64,000 nucleotides of DNA from Bacillus sp. ISL-7 (GCF_018613065.1 NZ_JAGGQW010000001.1:60503-124502); one strand, 5' to 3'. Shown: positions 45,022 to 54,797, counted from the first letter of the stretch. Notes: a model not told the origin generated them from the letters alone. Numbers and translations are program-made.

Positions 45022-45341
45022 TCTTTTACCCTCCATGTTCTTTGGTTGCTAAGTTTTTATCATCGTAACATAGAATTTTCTGACACAAAGAACAGGGAGA
45101 TGTTAAATCGTTTACATCCGTGGCAATATTATTGCGATAATATTTCTAAATTCATCTAATAATTTGAAAATACCACCCTTCAAGGCTCCTAAAATGCAAA
45201 AGACCCAGTAGTAGTCCTATCTGGGCGCGTTACTTCTATTTTTACAATAGTGTGACATAAAATGAATTTGAAGTTTATATCATCCTATTATTTTCCTTAA
45301 ATACCATTTATTTTTTACCTTAAAAACTAATTTCCCATCTA
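45022..45341. other. Intergenic region before the LysM protein gene
   Basis: No gene is seen. It holds the minus-strand promoter area of the LysM gene. A cre-like element TTAAATCGTTTACA (45104-45117, 13 of 14) and a small CCCAG/CTGGG stem near 45208-45227 are the only structures noticed, and their roles are unclear. Confidence 0.35.
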
Positions 45342-45371
45342 AACAAGGCACAGCATTCGCTGTGCCTTGTT
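45342..45371. terminator. Terminator of the aldo/keto reductase gene
   Basis: AACAAGGCACAGC (45342-45354) and GCTGTGCCTTGTT (45359-45371) form a perfect stem with a 4-base loop. Confidence 0.8.
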
Positions 45372-45386
45372 TTTTGGAGTGTTTAT

Positions 45387-46307
45387 TTACGGGAGAATAT
45401 TGCCTGCTGCACGATAGATACGGTACCATTCTTCACGTGTTAACTGAACTTCGCTTGCCTTACAGCAGTCCTTTAACCTGTCGATATTCATCGTTCCGAT
45501 CACAGGCTGCATGTGGGCGGGATGACGTAAGAGCCAGGCGGTAGCGATAGTCGTGTTGCTCACTTCATATTTGGCGGCAATTTCATCGATCTGCTGATTC
45601 AATTCTGGGAATTTGTCGTTTCCAAGGAATACTCCTTCAAAGAATCCATATTGGAATGGAGACCAAGGTTGAATGGTAATATCATTTAGTCTGCAAAAAT
45701 CGAGGATGCTGCCGTCCCGGTTAATTGCAGAATCATTTTCCATGTTTACATTGATTCCATTAGAAATCATATTGGCGTTGGTAATACTTAATTGCAATTG
45801 GTTAGCCACAAGTGGCTGCTTCACAAATTTCTGGAGCAGTTGGATCTGCATCGGATTCTGATTGGAGACACCAAAATGGCGCACTTTCCCCGATTTATCA
45901 AGGCTATCAAAGGCCTCTGCCACCTCTTCAGGTTCGACCAGTGCATCCGGGCGATGCAGAAGGAGAACGTCAAGAAATTCGGTGTTCAGCCGTTTCAATA
46001 TTCCGTCAACTGATTCTAAAATATATTCCTTCGAAAAATCAAACATTCCCTTGCGAATGCCGCATTTGGATTGCAGGATGATTTTTTCACGAATTTCCGC
46101 GTTCATGTGGATGGCATCTGCAAAAATTTCTTCGCATGTTCCGCTGCCATAGATGTCCGCATGGTCGAAGAAATTAGCCCCTTCTTCTAGTGCGGTTTGG
46201 ACAAAGCGCTCAGCCTCAGGCTTTTCTAACGAGTTAATACGCATGCAGCCAACAGCTACGACAGGCACCTCTAGTGAACTGCTTCCTAATTTAATGGTTC
46301 TCATCAT
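45387..46307 (-). CDS. Aldo/keto reductase
   Basis: This 306-residue TIM-barrel NADPH-dependent oxidoreductase has the catalytic tetrad Asp and Tyr in FFDHADIYGSGTCEEIFADA, Lys in IILQSKCGIRKG and His in LLLHRPDAL. The C-terminal cofactor region reads PVIGTMNIDRLKDCC. It starts at ATG 46307 or 46304, both served by GGAGG. The subfamily resembles YdhF of E. coli. No substrate can be assigned. Confidence 0.92.
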   Translation of the reverse strand: MMRTIKLGSSSLEVPVVAVGCMRINSLEKPEAERFVQTALEEGANFFDHADIYGSGTCEEIFADAIHMNAEIREKIILQSKCGIRKGMFDFSKEYILESVDGILKRLNTEFLDVLLLHRPDALVEPEEVAEAFDSLDKSGKVRHFGVSNQNPMQIQLLQKFVKQPLVANQLQLSITNANMISNGINVNMENDSAINRDGSILDFCRLNDITIQPWSPFQYGFFEGVFLGNDKFPELNQQIDEIAAKYEVSNTTIATAWLLRHPAHMQPVIGTMNIDRLKDCCKASEVQLTREEWYRIYRAAGNILP

Positions 46308-46632
46308 TTGTTTCCTCCAATTTGTAGAACTTGGCGAATGATGTCGGTATGTAATTAGGCTTCGACTATTTCTTCCAACATCATTACCAGAATGAGTGAA
46401 ACTATTTTTACCTATTCTTCCCTATTTTGACACATGCGTTTAGTAATAGGCAATTTTTAAACAGCAGCGGCAACAGCCATATCGAAGCAGCGATAAAAAA
46501 TAAATCTGGAAACAGGCTTCTTGCCTCAAGCAAATCAACAGACCATGCATATTTTATTTGTAATTACTATTACACGATAGTTAATCGATCATTTAGCATG
46601 GTTTTATTTTTGCATAAAGGGGCTGGTTTTTC
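46308..46632. other. Divergent intergenic region
   Basis: It separates the divergent reductase and amine oxidase genes. An open frame through it has no ribosome binding site or recognisable content. No clear operator or RNA structure was seen. Confidence 0.3.
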
Positions 46633-48180
46633 TTGGCACGAACGCCATTGGCAAGTATCCTGCAGAAATCTTTTTTGTTGGCAGGTACTGAAATGAAGAA
46701 ACCATTATGTACAGGACAAGCTATTACACTAGATAATAATCATTTACAAAAGGCACTACTCACGCCACAAAAGTTTCCGAATGAGGGTGGAAAGGCTGCT
46801 CCTAGGATCGTCATTGTTGGAGCGGGATTGGCAGGTCTCACGAGTGCTTATCGACTTAAACAGGCTGGGATCACATCAACTATTTATGAAGCGACCGATC
46901 GGGTTGGGGGACGTTGTTGGACAAGAAGAGGGTACTTCAACGACAAGCAAATTGTCGAGCGTGGCGGGGAATTAATAGATACCTGCCATATCGAAATTCA
47001 AGAACTCGCCAAAGAGTTGGGATTAGAATTAGATAATTTAATCATGGCAGAACCGGTTGACACCAAACCATTTTATTTTTTTGATCAACGCCCTTATTCC
47101 TTTGATGAAGTAACTAATGATTTTATAAAAATCCTCCCTAAACTACAAAAGGATCTGAAAGCAGTGGGTGAAACGACCCTTTATAATAGTTATACTGAGC
47201 GAGGATTTGAACTCGATCATATGTCTATAGTCGATTATATCAATGAAACCGTACAAGAAGGCATCCATTCAAGATTTGGTAAATTACTTGCCCTTGCCTA
47301 TTCCATTGAAAATGGAGCTGATGCTCACCAGCAAAGTGCTTTAAATCTACTTTATATGTTAGGATTTGCACAAAAAGAGCCCTTTCGAATGTATGGTGAT
47401 TCAGATGAATGCTTTCATATAAGGGGTGGGAATGACCAGCTCCCTGCTTTATTAGCAAAAAAACTTCATGGTCAAATCGTATTTAATGCCCAATTGATTA
47501 AGATTGAACAGTCCAATCAAAATGAAATAACGCTCGTTTTTCGAAATAAAGAAAAGGAATGGAAGGTCATAGCCGATAAAGTTATTCTTGCTCTCCCCTT
47601 TAGTATTTTAAGAACGATAGATTATCAGAATGCAAGATTTCGTCCGTTAAAAGAAACAGCAATTGAAGAGCTCGGAATGGGGGTAAACACAAAACTTCAT
47701 GTACAATTTGTTAATCGGTTCTGGACTGTGCTTGGAAATAATGGTGAAACATTTGCGGATACAGGCTATCAACAGACCTTTGAATCCTCTCGATCTCAAC
47801 CAGGTAATTCAGGAATTCTTGTTAACTTCCTAGGAGGTGAAACAGCGGCGCAACTGCTTGCTTACACAGATCAAGAATTAGAAGAGAAGACGAAAGAATT
47901 TTTGGACAAGCTTGATCCTGTATTGCCTGGAAGTAATAATAAATGGAATGGTATAGCAACCGTAGACCATTGGCTAAGTAACCAATGGAGTAAAGGGGCT
48001 TATTCCTATTGGAAAGTTGGCCAATATACGAAATTTGCTGGTATTTTGGGAGAGCGGGAAGGTAATATCCTCTTTGCCGGTGAGCACACTTCGATTAAGT
48101 TTCCTGGTTATTTAAATGGGGCGGTCGAGACTGGTGAGAGGGCAGCACATGAAGTAATCAATGATATGAAAGTAGATTAG
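46633..48180 (+). CDS. Flavin monoamine oxidase family protein
   Basis: The 515-residue FAD enzyme begins MARTPLASILQKSFLLA, an N-terminus typical of this family, from a TTG start after AAAGGGG. The dinucleotide-binding motif is IVIVGAGLAGLTSAYRLKQAG with ATDRVGGRCWT, and the C-terminal FAD motif reads ILFAGEHTSIKFPGYLNGAVETGERAA. It oxidatively deaminates amines or amino acids and releases H2O2. The actual substrate is unknown. Confidence 0.9.
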   Translation: MARTPLASILQKSFLLAGTEMKKPLCTGQAITLDNNHLQKALLTPQKFPNEGGKAAPRIVIVGAGLAGLTSAYRLKQAGITSTIYEATDRVGGRCWTRRGYFNDKQIVERGGELIDTCHIEIQELAKELGLELDNLIMAEPVDTKPFYFFDQRPYSFDEVTNDFIKILPKLQKDLKAVGETTLYNSYTERGFELDHMSIVDYINETVQEGIHSRFGKLLALAYSIENGADAHQQSALNLLYMLGFAQKEPFRMYGDSDECFHIRGGNDQLPALLAKKLHGQIVFNAQLIKIEQSNQNEITLVFRNKEKEWKVIADKVILALPFSILRTIDYQNARFRPLKETAIEELGMGVNTKLHVQFVNRFWTVLGNNGETFADTGYQQTFESSRSQPGNSGILVNFLGGETAAQLLAYTDQELEEKTKEFLDKLDPVLPGSNNKWNGIATVDHWLSNQWSKGAYSYWKVGQYTKFAGILGEREGNILFAGEHTSIKFPGYLNGAVETGERAAHEVINDMKVD

Positions 48181-48187
48181 GGAAAAT

Positions 48188-48241
48188 AAAAAAGGCTGAG
48201 AAATATGGAATCTGTTGTTCATCTTTGTCAGCCTTTTTTAT
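48188..48241 (+). terminator. Terminator of the amine oxidase gene
   Basis: AAAAAAGGCTGA (48188-48199) pairs with TCAGCCTTTTTT (48228-48239). It can act in both directions. Confidence 0.8.
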
Positions 48242-48271
48242 TGTGAATTTCTAAGGGAAAGCTAACCGTGT

Positions 48272-48811
48272 TTAGAAAATGTCATTTAATTCGCTATCAG
48301 AATAGATGGAAATTAACACAACTGCTTTACCATCACCAATATTTTTTACGAAATGCGGGACACTAGCGTTCCAACTGAAGGAATCGCCTTCGTCAATGAC
48401 CATCGAGTCTTCGCCTTGTTCGGCCAGGACTTTTCCCTCCAACACCAAATGGCATTCTTCTCCTTCATGGGCATTTAATTCACCCATGGAAGCACCAGCA
48501 GGGAATTCGACCAGCATCATTCTTAATCCGCCTTTGGAGGTTAGATGCTCAACCTTCAAATTGTTAAAGGTGGAGTGAGTCCTTTCAGCCTTTCGAACGA
48601 CGCGCATATGCTGCTTCTTTTCTAATAATAAATAAGGTAAAGGGATACCAAGAAAGGTTGCAATGGTTTGCAAAGTACTAATCGATGGTGAGGTGTTATT
48701 GTTCTCGACATTTGAGATAAATCCCTTTGAAAGTCCAGTCCCCTCACACATTTGCGCAATGGTGATTTTTTTTCTATTTCGTATTGCACGGATTTTTGAT
48801 CCAATATCCAA
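48272..48811 (-). CDS. XRE-cupin transcriptional regulator
   Basis: The protein is 179 residues from a TTG at 48811, which follows GAGGTGG and gives the common family start MDIGSKIRAIRN. The helix-turn-helix (about 5-60) reads MCEGTGLSKGFISNVENNNTSPSISTLQTIA, and a cupin domain follows (about 100-175) with NAHEGEECHLVLEGK. Such regulators often control amine, polyamine or amino acid use, so the amine oxidase gene next to it is a plausible target. Confidence 0.87.
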   Translation of the reverse strand: MDIGSKIRAIRNRKKITIAQMCEGTGLSKGFISNVENNNTSPSISTLQTIATFLGIPLPYLLLEKKQHMRVVRKAERTHSTFNNLKVEHLTSKGGLRMMLVEFPAGASMGELNAHEGEECHLVLEGKVLAEQGEDSMVIDEGDSFSWNASVPHFVKNIGDGKAVVLISIYSDSELNDIF

Positions 48812-48855
48812 ATGATCCACCTCAAAGGTTTCCAAATAAAAAACATAATTCTATT

Positions 48856-49563
48856 TTACCATTCTTTCGGCTGATAGTTTAAGTCTGCAAACAATTGATT
48901 GCGTTCTTTCTTAGATAGGTCGCGCCACTGTCCGATCGGTAGATTGCCTAAATGAATATTCATGATTCGCGTCCGCTGCAACCTGACAACTCCATAGCCA
49001 AGGGCAGAACACATTCGGCGGATTTGCCGATTTAAACCCTGTGTTAAGATGATTTGAAATACATATTTAGACAATTGCGTTACTTTACAAGGTAATGTCT
49101 TTGTATCTAGAATCTCCACACCCGCTGCCATTCTCTTTAAAAATTCAGGTGTGATCGGTTTGTCGACTGTCACGATATATTCTTTTTCGTGCTTATTTTC
49201 GGCACGCAAAATCTCGTTAACGATATCTCCATCGTTCGTTAAGAGAATTAACCCATCTGATTCTTTATCTAAGCGGCCAATATGGAAAATCCGTAAGGGA
49301 TGATTGACCAAATCAATGATGTTACCCTTTATATGCCTTTCTGTAGTGCTGGTAATCCCAACGGGTTTATTTAAAGCGATATAGACATAGTTTTTAGCCA
49401 CTTTAATTGGGCTGCCGCTAATATGGACATCATCGCCGGGCTCAACCTGGCTCCCGATCACCGCAACTTTCCCATTAATCGTAACTCTTCCTTCACTAAT
49501 TAACTTATCTGCTCCTCTTCTAGATGCCTTGCCAGACTCGCTAATAAATTTATTAATACGCAT
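48856..49563 (-). CDS. rluF: 23S rRNA pseudouridine synthase, RluF-like
   Basis: This 235-residue enzyme of the RsuA/RluF family begins with an S4 RNA-binding domain (about 2-60), [22 protein letters not shown]. The catalytic domain has [18 protein letters not shown] with the nucleophilic Asp, and [15 protein letters not shown] is characteristic of the family. I chose ATG 49563, after AAGGGTG. Assignment to RluF rather than RluB or RsuA rests on the lack of extensions and overall motif pattern. Confidence 0.85.
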   Translation of the reverse strand: MRINKFISESGKASRRGADKLISEGRVTINGKVAVIGSQVEPGDDVHISGSPIKVAKNYVYIALNKPVGITSTTERHIKGNIIDLVNHPLRIFHIGRLDKESDGLILLTNDGDIVNEILRAENKHEKEYIVTVDKPITPEFLKRMAAGVEILDTKTLPCKVTQLSKYVFQIILTQGLNRQIRRMCSALGYGVVRLQRTRIMNIHLGNLPIGQWRDLSKKERNQLFADLNYQPKEW

Positions 49564-49827
49564 GATACACACCCTTAAGTGGAGAATTGTAAGTTTACCA
49601 TACCCAACTGCTGCCTTTTTTTCAAGTCCTCGGTGCCTGACACCGTTTTATGTTTTTTATAGAACATAATCTTTTGGTGAGGCAGAAATATGTCGAAAAA
49701 GTAAAAATTTACAAACTAAATTTCTAAATAGGCAGGAAATTATCACCATTTTATCTCCAATTTTTGACAAAATATTCTGATTACATATGTTACTTTTAGT
49801 AATAACTACATAATTGGGGAGATTACG

Positions 49828-51015
49828 ATGAAAAAACTATCTATTATTTTTGTTTTGCTGTTCAGTGTATTCTTATTTACAGGCCAAGCAGATGCAAGCA
49901 GTGGGTCACAGTTAATTATTATTAACAAAAAGACAAATACCCTTGCATTCTATGATAGTGGTAAATTAGTTAGAACATTCAGCGTTGCTACTGGAAGATC
50001 AAGATCTCTTACACCGGAAGGAACTTTTAGAATTGTAACTAAGATCGTTAATCGCCCCTATTATAAATTGAAAATTCCGGGTGGAGATTCTCGCAACCCG
50101 CTAGGTAATCGTTGGCTGGGATTAGAAGCACGGGGCACCTATGGTACCACCTATGCTATTCATGGGAATGCAAATGAAAATTCGATTGGTACTTATGCAA
50201 GTTCAGGTTGTGTACGGATGCACAATTCGGAAGTACGTTGGCTTTATAGCCATGTCAATAAGTACACATTGGTAGTCATCACCCATTCAAATAGCAGCTT
50301 TGATTCGATTGCAAAGGCCAACGGTTATGGCAGTGGCTGGGTGGAACTTAGCGGCAACAAGTATTATTATGTGGATGGCCAAGTAAAAACGGGCTGGCAG
50401 TCGATAGAAGGAAAAAGGTATTTCTTTGATGAAGCTGGTGTAATGAAAACCGGTTGGATAACCCAGGGTGATAAGAAATATTATCTTGATAACAAAGGTG
50501 AAATGAAAACGGGATGGCTGGACGATGATGGAAATAAGTATTATCTCGATCAAACAGGTGCGATGAGAACGGGCTGGGTGGCAGACGGTGGGAAGGAATA
50601 TTATCTTGATAACAAAGGTGTAATGAAAACCGGTTGGTTATCTATCGCTGAGAATCGGTACTATCTTGATAGCAGTGGAGCTATGAAAACTGGCTGGCTA
50701 GCAGATGCTGGTGAATGGTACTATCTCGATAATTCAGGATTGATGAAAACTGGCTGGGTCAATTCGGAAGGCCGCTGGTTCTATCTCAATGGTAGTGGTG
50801 TCTTGAAAAATACTCAGGCTCTTGCCAACAATAGTCAGTGGGATTACCTCGGCAAAAATGAAGAAGTAACGGCAGATCGGTCCAATTTATTAGAGGAAAA
50901 ATACAAACTTAGCAGTCAAGAATCGGTAGTGACTGGCTGGTTGAATTATAAGGAGAAATGGTATTACCTGTATGTAGGTGCTGACATGGTTGCTAGCGCG
51001 ATGAGTGAAGGGTAA
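49828..51015 (+). CDS. Secreted L,D-transpeptidase with C-terminal TGW (choline-binding-type) repeats
   Basis: The 395-residue protein has a signal peptide (1-24, ending GQADA) and a YkuD catalytic domain (about 26-150) with His112 in HGNANENS and the nucleophile Cys128 in ASSGCVRMH. From about residue 168 come eight repeats of about 20 residues of the form TGWxxxxxKYYLDxxGxMK, the cell-wall-binding type of PF01473. The enzyme would crosslink or modify peptidoglycan while anchored by the repeats. It starts at ATG 49828 after GGGGAG. A decayed copy of its 3' end lies at 53970-54385. Confidence 0.92.
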   Translation: MKKLSIIFVLLFSVFLFTGQADASSGSQLIIINKKTNTLAFYDSGKLVRTFSVATGRSRSLTPEGTFRIVTKIVNRPYYKLKIPGGDSRNPLGNRWLGLEARGTYGTTYAIHGNANENSIGTYASSGCVRMHNSEVRWLYSHVNKYTLVVITHSNSSFDSIAKANGYGSGWVELSGNKYYYVDGQVKTGWQSIEGKRYFFDEAGVMKTGWITQGDKKYYLDNKGEMKTGWLDDDGNKYYLDQTGAMRTGWVADGGKEYYLDNKGVMKTGWLSIAENRYYLDSSGAMKTGWLADAGEWYYLDNSGLMKTGWVNSEGRWFYLNGSGVLKNTQALANNSQWDYLGKNEEVTADRSNLLEEKYKLSSQESVVTGWLNYKEKWYYLYVGADMVASAMSEG

Positions 51016-51125
51016 ATAGGTTGGCAGGATATAATGCCTCATAGATTAATAGATACCTTAAAGTGCCTCTTGCAGGTGCTTTTTTTTGAAGTAAAGCCTG
51101 AATATTTAGTGGACATAGACAAGCA

Positions 51126-51164
51126 AAAACCTACCCTTAGAAGCTTCTGAAGGTAGGTTTTTTA
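51126..51164. terminator. Bidirectional terminator between the transpeptidase and inhA genes
   Basis: AAAAACCTACC (51126-51136) and GGTAGGTTTTTT (51153-51164) flank an inner AAGCTT stem between converging genes. Confidence 0.85.
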
Positions 51165-51169
51165 TTAGT

Positions 51170-53584
51170 TTATTTGAAGATTAAGACTTTACCTACTGTA
51201 TCATCAGGACTTTCCCCAACCACACGGAATTTTAATCCGTAATTTGGCACCTTACGGCCAGCATCAACGAGTCCAGCGTTACTGTAGTTTGCGCTGTCAT
51301 CAAATAATGGGTTACGTTGAGAGAAGTTATCTTTCATTGTGACACCAAGTCCTGGGATATTAGAATAGTCTAAGAACATTTTATCTGTTTTGCTAAGCCC
51401 AAATGCCGCATCATGGACTTGGTAGCGAGTAGCCGCAACGGCTTTATCACTCCAATAGGTTGTATGCTGGTCGGCGTCTACGACTCCTAGGAAGCCATTT
51501 CCAGGGTGAATTCCAGTCCAGTTGTCTTCCCCATAGGACTCATCCACATACCAGACAACTAGTCCTGGATCATAGGACATTAAGCTTGCTCCACGACGGA
51601 TATGAGCTAGGCCTTGGTCAACACCGTTATGGGTTCTCCATTCTAGTAGGTAATAGTGTTTAGTTGTGTATTTACCATCATGCTTTTCAAAGCCGTCCAA
51701 TGTAAATTTTGAAGCCCCTTCAGCACCATCAAAGAATACTTCATTTCCATCAGCGGTAACTTTGACATTATCCGTAAAGAAGCCATCTAAATTTACAGCA
51801 GCATCAGTCATTGAACGGAATTGAAGTTGTATTTTTTGACCAGTATATTCACTTAAATCAATGGTTTCATGTATCCAGCCATTACTTGAACCTGTGTAAC
51901 CAGGAAGATTTGCTTTTATTGTAGTGTCACCCTGAGGATCTAAGGTAGAGCTAGTTTTTGAACTTGATAATGACTTCCAAGTATCCCCATTATCAGTTGA
52001 CACTTGAACCATGGCGTAATCCCAATTTTTTTCAATGTTAAACCAAGCATCGAAATCAAGAGTTGCATCAGTAGCATTAGTTAAATCAACTGTTGCTGCC
52101 ATACGATGGTCAGCTTCATCACCCTTACCACCATAGTACTCGAACGATCCGTCTTTTGGACTATTCAGGGTATTTACTTTATCAGGAAGTTCAACTCTTA
52201 CAGCATCATTATTCGTACCTTTTGTAACTGCTTCATCAAGAAGTACAGTAGTACCTGCCTTTGTGACGTCATTCGACTTAAGAGTGTCTCCTAATAACCA
52301 ATTCCCTCCATGTAAATTTTGCAGCATCTGTCTTGAGTATGGACTAATTCCCGGTGGTTCTGTACCAGGAATAGCGCCTCCCCAGCTTCCGCTTGACATA
52401 AGTGACCAGTACTCAACTGGCTCTCCTGCACCTGTATATTGAGTATCATATTCATCAGGAAGGCCTAAGTCATGACCAAATTCGTGGGAGAAGACACCAG
52501 CCGCGCCGTCTTCAGGTTCGATGGTGTAATCTAATGCTACTAAGAGATGGTCTCCAAAACCTTCTAGACTAAAATTGTCACTTTCGGACTTTTCTCCAGG
52601 GACAATAGTATATCCCCCAAGGTCCCAACGGTGTGACCAAATCGCATCGCTGCCTAGACTGCCACCGCCTGCTTCTTCTCCAACACCTGAGTGGATAACC
52701 ATTAAGTGGTCAATGACTCCATCTGACTCAGCGTGGATACCATCTCCATCTAAATCATCACGATCCCACTTATCGTAATCGCCTAAATTAATGTTAGGAT
52801 CTGCTGCTGCTTTTTTTAGGGCCTCGTATACTAATGTCCTAGCACGAGCATCACTACCATCAGGGGTAGGTACGTTACCGCCGTAATAAGCAGCAGGATG
52901 ATCTGCTGTATACCAACCTGCAACAGCACCATCAACAGAGTAGCTGCCTCCAGATTGCTGTTCGTAGTATTGTTTCATTGAGATATAATTTTTTCCATCA
53001 GGCCCTATATACCCATTTTCACCGAAAATCATATTTTGGAAGTGTTGATCCGTATAATCTTCATAGAACATGTCTGATTCTTCTTTTTTTATTGAGTTAT
53101 TTGCAAAATCAGGGAATTTAATTTTAAGAACAAGGACTTTGTCCTTACGAACACCATCGGTATACGGCTCTTTTTGAACAGAATCGACAGTATTCTTCGT
53201 TGCTTGTCCTAATTTGTTGCCCTTTCCGTTCTTAAGTCCATTTGATACCAATGGTTCACTTTCTTTAAAATTTCCAATTCCTTTTGGTAATTGGTCCTTT
53301 GTCTTAGTAGGTTTACTCTTTCCTTTTAAGTAGGTTTTTAACGCCTTTTCAGATTCTGCCGGACTTGCATTCTTTGCTAGTTTTCCTTCGCGCTTCAACA
53401 TTTCAATTAATTTTTCATCATTTGCAATCCCTGCGTCAAATGATGTGGGTACTTTTGTGGCTGCTGCTGCGGACTTTGGTGCTAAGGTAGAGCCTCCCAG
53501 CGTTCCAACAAACAAGCTGGAAGCAACAATCGTACTTGCGGTAATACTAGAAAAAACCTTCAGTGCTCGATTTTTCTTTACCAA
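51170..53584 (-). CDS. inhA: Immune inhibitor A family metalloprotease (M6)
   Basis: The 804-residue secreted zinc protease has a signal peptide (about 1-41, ending KSAAA), a propeptide, and a catalytic domain with His367-Glu368 and His371 in HEFGHDLGLPDEYD, followed by the MSSGSWGG Met-turn region. A MAM/jelly-roll-like C-terminal part (about 500-650) has STDNGDTWKSL and LQFRSMTDAAVNLDGFFTDN. Length matches InhA of the Bacillus cereus group (about 795). The TTG start at 53584 follows AGGGGGAA. In pathogens it degrades host proteins; here it may be a general extracellular protease. Confidence 0.94.
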   Translation of the reverse strand: MVKKNRALKVFSSITASTIVASSLFVGTLGGSTLAPKSAAAATKVPTSFDAGIANDEKLIEMLKREGKLAKNASPAESEKALKTYLKGKSKPTKTKDQLPKGIGNFKESEPLVSNGLKNGKGNKLGQATKNTVDSVQKEPYTDGVRKDKVLVLKIKFPDFANNSIKKEESDMFYEDYTDQHFQNMIFGENGYIGPDGKNYISMKQYYEQQSGGSYSVDGAVAGWYTADHPAAYYGGNVPTPDGSDARARTLVYEALKKAAADPNINLGDYDKWDRDDLDGDGIHAESDGVIDHLMVIHSGVGEEAGGGSLGSDAIWSHRWDLGGYTIVPGEKSESDNFSLEGFGDHLLVALDYTIEPEDGAAGVFSHEFGHDLGLPDEYDTQYTGAGEPVEYWSLMSSGSWGGAIPGTEPPGISPYSRQMLQNLHGGNWLLGDTLKSNDVTKAGTTVLLDEAVTKGTNNDAVRVELPDKVNTLNSPKDGSFEYYGGKGDEADHRMAATVDLTNATDATLDFDAWFNIEKNWDYAMVQVSTDNGDTWKSLSSSKTSSTLDPQGDTTIKANLPGYTGSSNGWIHETIDLSEYTGQKIQLQFRSMTDAAVNLDGFFTDNVKVTADGNEVFFDGAEGASKFTLDGFEKHDGKYTTKHYYLLEWRTHNGVDQGLAHIRRGASLMSYDPGLVVWYVDESYGEDNWTGIHPGNGFLGVVDADQHTTYWSDKAVAATRYQVHDAAFGLSKTDKMFLDYSNIPGLGVTMKDNFSQRNPLFDDSANYSNAGLVDAGRKVPNYGLKFRVVGESPDDTVGKVLIFK

Positions 53585-53834
53585 ACGTATTCCCCCTAAT
53601 TAATGTGTCTATAGTGCATTTTTAATCATACAATAGTGACTAAATGTTGTGAATATTAAAATTACATTACGACAAAAATAGTGATAATCTTCAATTCTTC
53701 GCTAATTAATAACAAATTTATAGATTAAATATTTACAAGAAGGCTGGTTTAATAGTTTAATAGTTAACGATTTTAGAAGAGGGGAGGGGAACATAAAATT
53801 TATGTGAGAGCGGACTGTGGGGGTAAATCGAAAA

Positions 53835-53959
53835 GTTTACATTTTCGTATACATGTTTACGTTTTGTATACTTCGTGTTTACAAAGGTGTAAACATGTAT
53901 ACATTTTCGTACACATCGCGTAATGGCGCAGTGTATACATGTTTGTAATCGTTGTTTAC
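53835..53959 (+). repeat. Iteron block A (GTATAC/GTTTAC), candidate partial parC
   Basis: About ten hexamers of the form GTWTAC occur in 125 bases. They form 14-bp units such as GTATACATGTTTAC (53847-53860) and its flipped form GTAAACATGTATAC (53889-53902), with GTATAC...GTTTAC at 53866-53882 between them. The block is collinear with positions 54481-54625 of block B but lacks one 21-base unit. Confidence 0.75.
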
Positions 53960-53969
53960 AAAAACTTGA

Positions 53970-54385
53970 TAACAGGAATACCTGAAAACAGGCTGGCTAG
54001 CGGACGGTGGGGAATGTTGTTGTCTGGATACTCCTCGTCTCATGAAGACTGGCTAGATAAGCTCTGAAGGCAGATGATGCGTTCTCGATGATATAACATG
54101 AATAATAATCATCAAGATCTTGTCAGCAACAGTCAGTGGGATTATCTCGATAAAGATGAGGCTGTTGATTCAAATAGTTCCAATTTGTTAGAGGAATAAA
54201 AACTTAATAGTAAAAATGAAGTAGTGACGGTTTGGTAAAATTACAAGGAGAAATGGTAGTTCTTTATATGTAGGAAAAGATATGGTTGCCAATTCGATGT
54301 TTGAAGAGTAGGGGACCTGTGTCCTTCTTCTCCCTCATGATAAATTAATAGTTAAAGTGCTCCTTATATGGTGTGCTTTTTTTGC
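53970..54385 (+). pseudogene. Decayed duplicate of the 3' end of the L,D-transpeptidase repeat gene
   Basis: Segments match the end of the gene at 49828-51015 in order. AACAGGCTGGCTAGCGGACG matches a KTGWLAD repeat, CAACAGTCAGTGGGATTA matches NSQWDYL, TTGTTAGAGGAATAAAAACTT matches LLEEKYKL, and AAGGAGAAATGGTAG matches KEKWYY. Stop codons and indels are frequent. The homology continues past the stop into the downstream terminator area (AAAGTGC...GTGCTTTTTT). It therefore looks like a segmental copy of gene end plus flank that has decayed in place. Confidence 0.75.
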
Positions 54386-54437
54386 TAAGGAAAGTAATGA
54401 TTAAAATAGGGTGGATCGGACAGGGTGTCATTGGCAA

Positions 54438-54664
54438 GTATACAATTTTGCATACATGTTTACGTTATTTGTATGATTGTACACATTTTCGTATACATGT
54501 TTACAGTTTATGCGTACTTGTTTACAATTTGTATACTTTGTGTTTACGAAAGTGTTTACATGTATACAAAATCGTGTACATTTTGGAATTGCGGGATGTA
54601 TACAAATTTGTTATCGTTGTATACAATAATGTTTACATCTTTCTGAAGTTTACATGTTGTTTAC
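54438..54664 (+). repeat. Iteron block B, candidate parC centromere of the ParM/ParR locus
   Basis: About 17 GTWTAC-like hexamers occur in 227 bases. Paired hexamers make 14-bp units, the clearest being GTATACATGTTTAC at 54491. Units start at 54450, 54471, 54491, 54512, 54531 and 54554, so the spacing is 19 to 23 and mostly 20-21 bases, about two helical turns. The last one is inverted (GTTTACATGTATAC). The block ends 133 bases before the actin-like gene, the position of parC in type II partition loci. Function as a ParR-binding centromere is inference. Confidence 0.75.
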
Positions 54665-54797
54665 ATTTTTACAGTTATATTTTTTTTACTTATAAATCAT
54701 TGAAGAATCTATCAATCTTATATACTCTTAAAGGTGTAACTAGAATTACATAATTACTTTTAAAAATAAATCTATAAATTGAAGAGGAATGATGTTT
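54665..54797 (+). promoter_or_regulatory. Leader and likely promoter region of the actin-like gene
   Basis: AT-rich sequence with a possible -35 TTGAAG near 54700 and -10 TATACT near 54721 (spacing short at 15). GAAGAGG at 54781-54787 is the ribosome binding site and fits ATG 54798 best. Confidence 0.4.

Noticed and set aside
45104..45117. cre-like sequence before the LysM/3D gene
   Set aside because: One mismatch at a core position and an unlikely target for catabolite control; noted only within the intergenic entry.
54373..54753. 126-residue open frame through the iteron block
   Set aside because: Cysteine/tyrosine-rich translation of the GTATAC/GTTTAC repeats; no family features and no suitable ribosome binding site.
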